The notes beneath the pieces were generated by a model that was not told the DNA's origin, made no database searches, and saw only the letters and a list, made by a program, of their open reading frames with translations. Positions 57,076-64,000 of a stretch of 64,000 nt of DNA are shown here, piece after piece. The stretch spans positions 8,649,001 to 8,713,000 of the forward strand of contig NC_088186.1 in the NCBI RefSeq assembly GCF_028769735.1, given 5' to 3'. Positions within the stretch are counted from its first letter, which is position 1. Each line of letters opens with the position of its first letter. Position numbers and translations under genes: made by a program. Origin of the DNA: Zonotrichia leucophrys gambelii. Its lineage: Eukaryota; Chordata; Aves; Passeriformes; Passerellidae.

Positions 57076-57689
57076 GCCTGCTCCCTGTGCCGTACCCAGT
57101 GACCCTGGGGGCACAGCAGGTGACTCAGGACACCGAGTGTGTGACAGGCACAGCCCCTTGGGAAGGATCCAGGGCTATGTCCTGCCTGAGGCCAGTGGGA
57201 GTGTCCAGCTCCAGGAGGGAATTGCAGAGGAGAGGAAGGATGAGCCTTTCCCAGTGCAGGCTCCGAGCAGCAGAGCTCACCCTGCAGCTGCTCCCTGGCT
57301 CTGCTCAGCTCCTGCTCCCCAGCAGGACGCCCAGAATTCCAGACAGACCTAAGGAGCAGCCTTGGTCTGGGTGCAGGACAAAAGGCACCTGACAGGGTGG
57401 ACAGGAGCGGGACAAAAGGTGGAGCTCATCCACCTCAGTCTCTCCTGGAGTTGTGGGGAACCTTTGCTCCTGTAAGGGCTCAGACCTGGCTGCCTTGAGG
57501 AGAATCTGTCCCTTTGCTCTGCTTGCTGTGCCTGGATTGAGGGCAAGAGAGGCTCCAGCAGGGCTGGACAGTCACCATGCATGGCTGGGTCACTCTGCTG
57601 GGGTTTGTCCAGTTCAGAACCTGACAAACCCCCCCGGTCCTGGAACCTGTCAGAGATGAGGGCAGCTCTAAGCCAACAGCAGAAATGTC

Positions 57690-57725
57690 TTGCAGTGAAC
57701 AAAGATTCATCTTTGTTCACTGCAA
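57690..57725. repeat. 36-bp near-perfect palindrome
   Basis: Arms TTGCAGTGAACAAAGAT and ATCTTTGTTCACTGCAA pair perfectly (17 bp) around a 2-base TC centre. Each arm carries an AACAAAG word, the core of SOX/TCF HMG-box sites. It lies in TNFSF15 intron 1 just upstream of an endogenous retrovirus fragment. Confidence 0.95.
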
Positions 57726-57739
57726 CTAAAGGGCTCACC

Positions 57740-58409
57740 TTTTAGCCAAACTGTTCCATCTGAATTCACTGATGTTTGTTGGGGAAGATGAAACAGGAAA
57801 GCCTTATAAATATGATTGCCTGGCAAAAGATTTTGAGAATATAGAAACTATAAGAGAGATTGAAATGAAAGCAAGCTTTGAGATCCCTCAGTTGCTGAAC
57901 AACTGGAAAACAATGGTGTGGCCAGCTGAAGGTGATCCCCTTTTGATGGAACAACACCCTCTGCTTGCAGACAGGCCCAAGGGTCAGAGCAGACCCTACA
58001 GCTTGGCAGAAGGGGCCCAAAGAGGAGTTTTTAAGGTTTAAAATGTAACACAGGATGGTGATGTAATGATTCTTATAGGCTGTATGTAAATGCTATAGGA
58101 TTTGTATATTGTACTAGATTCGTTAGTGAGAATCAGAATATTCAGCACAGAAGAAGATTTATTGTATTGTAACGGGAACCTCGCTCTCTTACCCCTTTTA
58201 CTCTCTTACCCTCTCATCTTCTCTCTCTCTCTCTCTCACCCTCTTTACCACTGTCTCTCTTCTCTCAGGCCTGCTCTGAGCTGTGTTTGGCAGCTCCCAG
58301 CAGGGCCCTGCACCCAGGCCCTTTGCAATAAACCCCAAGTTCCAGACCTGGCTCCAGAGATCTCTCATCTCCGTCTGTCCCCACGGTCCTACCCCCCAAC
58401 CCTCTGACA
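57740..58409 (+). mobile_element. Endogenous retrovirus 3' fragment with LTR, sense in TNFSF15 intron 1
   Basis: 57740-58043 holds a 90-codon open frame containing DCLAKDFENIETIREIEMKA, then a purine-rich GAAGGGGCCCAAAGAGGAG tract resembling a polypurine tract. 58044-58409 is the LTR: TGTAACACAGG start, CT-rich middle (58205-58260), AATAAACCCC near 58328, CTCTGACA end. No 5' LTR is nearby. It ends 78 bp before exon 2. Confidence 0.75.
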
Positions 58410-58487
58410 GATGTTACTGCAGCTGTTCCATGTTCTGGGCTAATTCCCACAACCCCTCTGAGCTGATTGCTGTCCCTGTCCCTGCAG

Positions 58488-58539
58488 GTCACAGAGGAGA
58501 GGGGCTCTATCTTCCTGAAGCAACGAGCACTGGCTGCTG
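58488..58539 (+). CDS. TNFSF15: TNFSF15 exon 2
   Basis: A 52-bp exon after a strong polypyrimidine tract ending CCCTGCAG, with donor GTGAGT at 58540. It continues exon 1 in phase 0 and encodes VTEERGSIFLKQRALAA plus one base (exits in phase 1). This is the membrane-proximal stalk between the transmembrane segment and the TNF domain, a fast-evolving part of the family, so identity rests on splice phase and position more than on similarity. It appears shorter than I expect for the mammalian exon. It lies 78 bp after an endogenous-retrovirus LTR end, and an LTR insertion follows about 190 bp downstream. Confidence 0.72.
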
Positions 58540-58730
58540 GTGAGTTTGCCACCCTTTTCCCTGTGGTGTTGCAATCCCAGCACACCTCTGCCCTCAGCAC
58601 CCCAATCCCTGCCCAGACAAGCCAGGCAGGGCACACTGAGGGAGATAACAGTGGGCACAGTGAAATGGGAACATTTCTAACCCCAGGCTGGGAAAGCTGT
58701 GCAGGCACAGCTTCCCCCAGAGCTCTGCAG

Positions 58731-59165
58731 TGTTGGGGTGTTGTGAGGGTCCCCAGGAGGAGGTGAGAGATGAGAATCTGACTCCAACTTCTCAGAAGAC
58801 TGATTATTATATTATATTATGACATTACATTATATTACATCATATTATATTACATCATATCATATCATGTCATATCATTACATCATATTATATTATATGA
58901 AAATGCTATACTAAACTATACTAAAGAAATAGAAAAGAGTCATCAGAAGGCTAAACAAGAATGAGTAATAAAAAACCTGTGACTGACCAGAGTCCTAACA
59001 CAGCTGGACTGGGATTGGTCATTAAGTAAAAACAATTCACGTGCTGGGTAAACAATTCTCCAAATCACATTCCAAAGCAGCAAAACAGGGAGAAGCTGAA
59101 GCTTCCCAGCTTCGCAGGAGAAGAAATCCTGGCGAAGGGATTTTTCATTAAATCTCACGGTGACA
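58731..59165 (-). mobile_element. Solo LTR, ERVK-like family (diverged), 6-bp duplication
   Basis: It runs from TGTTGGGG to GGTGACA with CTGCAG immediately before (58725-58730) and after (59166-59171). The outline is that of the other ERVK-like LTRs but with an expanded AT-rich block (TATTATATTA, TACATCATAT) at 58800-58900. Lies in TNFSF15 intron 2. Confidence 0.8.
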
Positions 59166-59409
59166 CTGCAGGGTCAGTGGGACTCCCTGAACATGCACCA
59201 GCAGAGATTTGGGAGCCTCTGCTCCTCACCCTTCCCCTCTGTTTGCCTCCAGCAGTTCAGGACACAGCCACAATGTGCCCTGCTGGTGCTGCAGCAGCTC
59301 TGCCAAACTCTCCTGTTTGCATTTATCACCTCAGGGGGGTCAGTAAGAGTTCAGCAAATCATCCCTGACTCAGAAAGAGCCTGCACATTTCCTCAGGGGA
59401 GTCAATTAC

Positions 59410-59792
59410 TGTGACCGTGTTCACAGGGTTCTTGGACTGGGGAAGAGATGAGGATCTGACTCCATGTTTCAGAAGGCTGATTTATTGTTTTATGATATAT
59501 ATTACATTAAAACTATACTAAAAGAATAGAAGAAAAGGTTTCATCAGAAGATTAGCTAAGAATAGAATAGCAAAGAATGATAACAAAGGTTTCTGCTTTG
59601 GACTGTCTGTCCGAGCCAGCTGGCTGTGATTGGCCATTAATTAGAAACAACCACATGAGACCAATCACAGATGCACCTGTTGCATTCCACAGCCGCAGAT
59701 AATCATTGTTTACATTTTGTTCCTGAGGCCTCCCAGCTTCTCAGGAGGAAAAATTCTAAGGAAAGGGTTTTTAATAAAAGATGTCTGCGACA
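59410..59792 (-). mobile_element. Solo LTR, ERVK-like family, antisense
   Basis: TGTGACCGTGTTCACAGGG to ATGTCTGCGACA. Flanks AATTAC and AATCAC differ at one position. It is the second LTR of this family in TNFSF15 intron 2, in the same orientation as the first. Confidence 0.88.
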
Positions 59793-59817
59793 AATCACCA
59801 CTCATATTTTGCTGACT

Positions 59818-60030
59818 TAGGCAAGGCTCTGCCCCCAGAGGGTGCTGGCACTGCCCAGGCTGCCCAGGGAATGGGCACGGCCCCGAGGCTGCCAGAGCTC
59901 CAGGAGCCTTTGGGCAGCGCTGCCAGGGGTGCCCAGGGTGGGATTCTGAGGTGTCTGTGCAGAGACAGGGGTGGGATTGATGATCCTGTGGGTCCCTCCA
60001 GCTCAGGATATTCTGTAATTTTATTATTGA
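59818..60030 (+). mobile_element. CR1 LINE 3' end (GC-rich subfamily), sense
   Basis: Almost identical to 36508-36720 and ends CAGCTCAGGATATTCTGT. It finishes about 45 bp before the exon 3 acceptor. Confidence 0.88.
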
Positions 60031-60075
60031 ACAGCAGCAAACATCCTCACACCATTTTTCTCCCTTTTCCCTCAG

Positions 60076-60123
60076 TTACAGACACACTTTCCAGTGCAGA
60101 GAAGCCACGAGCTCACCTGACAG
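60076..60123 (+). CDS. TNFSF15: TNFSF15 exon 3
   Basis: A 48-bp exon between a TTTTCCCTCAG acceptor and a GTAATT donor at 60124, phase 1 on both sides. It encodes VTDTLSSAEKPRAHLTG/V-type sequence. The KPRAHLT motif marks the first beta strand of the TNF-homology domain and is shared with TL1A (and generally with TNF ligands as RAHL). The next exon, with nearly all of the TNF domain, must start beyond 64000, because no frame in 60124-64000 carries TNF-family motifs. Exon skipping of 2 would change phase, so both small exons are needed for an intact product. Confidence 0.85.
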
Positions 60124-60650
60124 GTAATTCTTGTTCACCACTAAAGCCTTTTTACAGCCAATGTTGTGGTTCAGTAACCTTGGTCCCTGTGGGTCTGGTG
60201 GGAGCAGGTGTTGCAGGAAGCATGGGGAGCAGAATAAGCAGCTTTACCTTGTTGAGCAGGCCAGGCTCCAGTAAAGGGCTCACGAAGGAACAGCTGACAG
60301 AAATGTCACTTTTCTGAGCTGTTTCTTTCACTGAACGACCATGGAATGTAACTGAACTGAAACAGGTACTTAATGTCCCGGTGATCTGCTGAATCCCCCA
60401 GAAAAGGCAGGGAAGGAGCTCATGTGAGTCCTCATGGAGCAGTGAATTGGGAAGAATTACAAGTTTTGGAGCAAAATCTGGCCAAATCACACCATATTCC
60501 CATTAATCCTCTCCCCTATTTTCAGCGAGATAATCTCTGACACATTTCAGAGCAAGCAGGGAAAGGTAATGCCAAACTGAGCCCTCTGAGGTTTTATGTC
60601 GTGGTAGGAAGGTGCCATCACAAAGTCCTGTCACAGGGTGGGCTGCCCGG
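60124..60650. other. TNFSF15 intron 3, nothing recognised
   Basis: Unique-looking intron, no TNF-domain frame. Confidence 0.4.
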
Positions 60651-60652
60651 CG

Positions 60653-61110
60653 TTTCCAAAGAGTTATCATCCCTTTCCAAGAGGTTTCCAGTCCTTTCCA
60701 AAGAGTTATCATGCCTTTCAAGGAGTTTTCCATGTCTTTCCAAGGGTCTTCCGTGTCTTTCCAAGAGTCTTCCATGCCTTTCTAAAGAGCAATCTTGCCT
60801 TTCCAAGAGGTTTCCATGCCTTTCCAAAGAGTTATCATCCATTTCCAAAGAGTTATCATGCTTTTCCAAGAGTTTTCCATGCCTTTCCAGGAGGCTTCCA
60901 TGCCCTTCCAAAGAGTTATCATCCCTTTCCAAGAGGTTTCCATGCCTTTCCAGGAGGCTTCAGTGCCTTTCCAAGAGGCTTCCATACTCTTCCAAAGGTC
61001 TTCCATGCCTTTCCAAGGGTCTTCCATGCCTTTCTAAGAAGTTTCCATGCTTTTCCAAAGGGTTATCTTGCCTTTCCAAAGGTCTTCCATGCCTTTCCAA
61101 GGGGCTGCCA
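60653..61110. repeat. 21-bp minisatellite in TNFSF15 intron 3
   Basis: About 21-22 imperfect units of 21 bp, for example TTTCCAAGAGGTTTCCATGC plus C. Since 21 is a multiple of 3, each frame gives a seven-residue repeat. Frames of 192 and 245 codons (plus) and 104 codons (minus, Leu/Glu-rich heptads) are open but are not genes. Confidence 0.95.
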
Positions 61111-62738
61111 GCATCTCCAAGGTCCCCATGTCACCACCTCAGCCTTGAGGCCATCACCACCCCAAGGACCTTGCCCTGAGATATCCCCCACCCTCACCAC
61201 CTCCACCCACATGGAAAATTTAGGTGTTCCCAGAGAAAAGTTCCTGCCTGGCTCCAGTGTGGATGGAGTGAGTGCCAAAGGGTTTTCCAGCTGGCCTGAG
61301 GCCTTTTATCCCTCTCCAAAGCACAGCTCACTGCAGAGGCTTCCCCAGCACCCCAGGGTGCACTTTGTAACCTGAGGATGCAGGAAATGCTGGGATGTTT
61401 CTCTCGTATTTCCTGCAGAGATCCAAATCCACCCCCAGGGCTCCATCACTCTGCAGCTCAGGGCTGATGCATTCCCAGCACAGTTTCCTTTCCTTGATTC
61501 AGCAGCTCCTTCCTTGGTGCCTTTCCCTTTGCCACGGGGGTTTCTGGAGTTCCAAACCTGGCTTGGCCATAATCACAACTTTGCTCAATGCCAGTTTTAA
61601 GGAGCAAAACCTTGCCTCTATGAGGTTTTGGTTTTTTAAATCCCCCCTGGCAGAGAGGCCCAGAGGCTCCAGTGACTCAGAGGAGCAGCCCAAGCTCTGC
61701 TCTGCTGCTGGGAACTTCCCTGGGTTGCACAAAAGCCCAGCTGCCACAGGGAAACACCCAGCAGTTTTCTTCACATTTCTCCAGCCCTCATATTTACAAA
61801 AAAATTCCTTTGCTATCATTCCTAGGCAGCCTTCCAGGGTCTGTGTCCATCCTCTCTGGCATTCCACTGAAGGCCAGTCACTGCTGGCCATAGAAAGGAG
61901 CAAGAAAAGGGGAAACTTGAGGGAATTTTCTCTCTCCTTTCTGTGCTGTGCTTTGTAGTCATCAAGAAACCCAGTATCTATGGATTTTCTTTGACCTTTT
62001 TTTAACCTGGACATATTCCTGGTGCTTCTCACTGTGGCAATGATTTTACCAGCTTAACAGCACTTTGCAGGCAGAAAATATTTCCTGTTGTTTTCAACTC
62101 TGTGCATAATAATTTCTTGGGCTCCACCCTGGTGTTCTCTTCTCAGAAACAATTACTTGAACACAGAAAGTGTAAAAGGAATAATTATTCCCTGGTCTTT
62201 GTTACATTCCCCACCTCAGGTGTCTTTTTCAATGTGAAGGTGGCAGACTACAAATCCTAAACTACAGGAAATCTCTTCCACACCTTTATTCTGTCTTTTT
62301 CTAGTTTTAGGCACATCTGTTTTGAAGGTGAGAGCAGAGGAGTGAGAGGAATGAGAATTGGATGGAGCTCTTTGGGAATGCACTGATTAATTGGCAGTAG
62401 CAGAGCAGCTCCATGTTTTGGTGTCTGTTCCTTTATGATAAATCTTCCAGCTGTTCTTGGCCTTTTTAACTCACACTGAGAATTTTTATTCACCCAGGCT
62501 GGAATAGAGATCTCCCCTCCCTGATGGCTTTCCCTACTGAGATGTGCCAAAACCCAGCTCAGAGTCCCCCTCCTGTGCATTAACGTTCATTTGGGGCTTC
62601 TCCTTGCCTTATCATCCCCTCCCCACTGACGTGGTTGGGTTTGGGGTCAGGATTCAGGGCAGAGCCTGTTCCTTCTTGTCACCAGCCTGTGGCACAGGGG
62701 ATGGCCCATTCTGCAGGACCTCACGCTCCTGATGCTGC
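61111..62738. other. TNFSF15 intron 3, nothing recognised
   Basis: Mixed unique sequence with frames up to 187 codons but no TNF motifs, domains or splice context. Confidence 0.35.
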
Positions 62739-62739
62739 A

Positions 62740-62995
62740 GTGGTCCCAAACCTGGCACCTGGATCATGCTCTTCCTCATTTTAGTCCCAAACCTGGCATC
62801 TGACACATGCTCCTCCTCATTTGGTCCCAAACTTGGCACCTGCCTCATGCTCCTCCCTCCTGTCGTTTCAAACCTGGCACCTGGCTCGTGCTGCTCCTCA
62901 TTTTGTCTCAAACCTGGCCCTCGCTCATCCTCCAGCTCATTTGGTCCCAAACCTGGCGCCTGCCTCATGCCCTCCTTGTGTGGTCCCAAAGCCAC
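62740..62995. repeat. ~42-bp minisatellite in TNFSF15 intron 3
   Basis: About six imperfect units built on TGGTCCCAAACCTGGCACCT followed by a CTCATGCTCCTCCTCATT-like half. Confidence 0.9.
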
Positions 62996-64000
62996 CTCTA
63001 AATGTGGCCAGAGCCTCATTTCTGCCTCCAAATCACCTTTATTAAACCCTCAGGGCATGAACTGGAGCAGCAGAGGACACAGGACCTTGCACCACAAGGG
63101 CTTCACAGGCTCCAGACTCTTGCTCAGACTCAGAGTTCAGGATTAATTTCTCCCATTGCTGCTGAGAACTGCAGAAACCCCACAAATTCAGTACAAAATA
63201 GATCCCAAATCTGACAGGCAACAGGGATTCTCCAGCAAGGGACTGAGCCAAAAGGGATTTGGGGACAGGAGAATTAAGGGATGCCAGAAATTTATAGTGT
63301 GTGAGAAAACAGAAGGAACTGTGGCAATGAAGCTCTTATTAAAAGCAGATTTTAATTTCTTTAAGAATTAGCATCATAGGTATATTTGCAGGAAGTGGAG
63401 CTCCAGAATTTAGGAAATAAATAAATAAATGACAAGTACAAAGTACAGCTGCTGCTAGAAAAGGAGCTGTGCTGTATTAAAAAGCACTTGAACATTCATT
63501 TTATTCTCCTGTTACTGAAAGCATGGGAAAAACTAATTAACTTGAAAATAGAGAGCATCAATAGAGGGAGATTCATCCTAAAAGGGAGGTTAAAGCTGTG
63601 AAACCTGACTAATTCTGGAAGTCAGGAAGTCCTGTAGTTCATTTGAGATCTTATCATATTCTATAACTAATAAAATCTATTTTATAACTAATATAAAAAT
63701 TCATTGTGGAATTGAGTGTCATTGACATTTTAAATCCATCATTCTACAAGAAAAGAATATTTTACAGGCAGCTTCTCTTCAAATTCCCCCAAAATTCCAG
63801 AGATGGAATAGAGCCCAGGAGATTTTTCTGGAAGTATTCTGGTCTTTCCTCATCTTTCCCACCTCAAACAAGATTTCCTCTGTGCTCTGAGATTAATTGC
63901 TCTGAGCTCTTGCAAAGCTTGGAGAGACCCAAAGCTAGCTGAGCTTTTCCCAGGATTCAGAAAGTCCCTGAATTGAGGGATGATGCATTGAGGTGGATGC
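62996..64000. other. TNFSF15 intron 3, nothing recognised
   Basis: AT-rich intron to the window edge with a small AAATAAATAAATAAATG run at about 63416. The TNF-domain exon has not started. Confidence 0.4.

Noticed and set aside
60638..61375. 245-codon Phe/Pro/His repeat frame
   Set aside because: 21-bp minisatellite; alternative frames are also open.
60124..64000. Search for the TNFSF15 TNF-domain exon
   Set aside because: No frame carries TNF-family beta-strand motifs, so the exon must be outside the window.
1..64000. tRNA, rRNA or CRISPR features
   Set aside because: No cloverleaf, ribosomal core or spaced direct-repeat array was recognised; the tandem arrays have no unique spacers.

Overview
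The window looks like songbird (passerine) genomic DNA. It is dense in CR1-type LINE 3' ends, solo retroviral LTRs, minisatellites and pentanucleotide microsatellites. It has no mammalian-type SINE/LINE content, and its exons have vertebrate splice sites. The species assignment is an inference from the repeat types and from the gene pair.

Two TNF-superfamily cytokine genes lie head-to-tail on the + strand. At the left is the 3' part of TNFSF8 (CD30 ligand): a small exon at 3004-3078 and the terminal TNF-homology exon at 3671-4068. At the right is the 5' part of TNFSF15 (TL1A/VEGI): exon 1 at 49706-49894 (start, cytoplasmic tail, transmembrane segment), exon 2 at 58488-58539 and exon 3 at 60076-60123. 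The large TNF-domain exon of TNFSF15 must lie beyond the right edge. TNFSF8 exons 1-2 lie beyond the left edge. All junctions keep reading phase (TNFSF8 1/1; TNFSF15 0, 1, 1). The TNFSF15 upstream region holds a consensus NF-kappaB decamer, an IRF-like element and a TATA-like box about 68 bp before the ATG.

The roughly 45.6 kb between the genes, and the introns, show no other convincing gene. They hold: (a) many CR1 fragments, including a cluster at 9.2-12.5 kb of a composite CR1 with an internal module and a duplicated tail segment; (b) six solo LTRs of one ERVK-like family with 6-bp target duplications, one nested inside a CR1; (c) other LTR families, three of which sit as closely spaced inverted pairs (15.1/16.3, 29.7/32.2 and 41.5/42.6 kb); (d) two ~370-bp polypurine/polypyrimidine arrays (26.7 and 27.8 kb); (e) several minisatellites (1.5, 39.3, 45.2, 52.6, 56.6, 60.7 and 62.7 kb) that account for most long open frames in the window; (f) a few repeat-poor stretches, notably 18.9-19.6 and 20.5-20.95 kb, that are candidates for conserved regulatory DNA.

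Biologically the window is an immune cytokine locus. Its two ligands are coded in the same direction, and the spacer and introns have been repeatedly invaded by retroelements.
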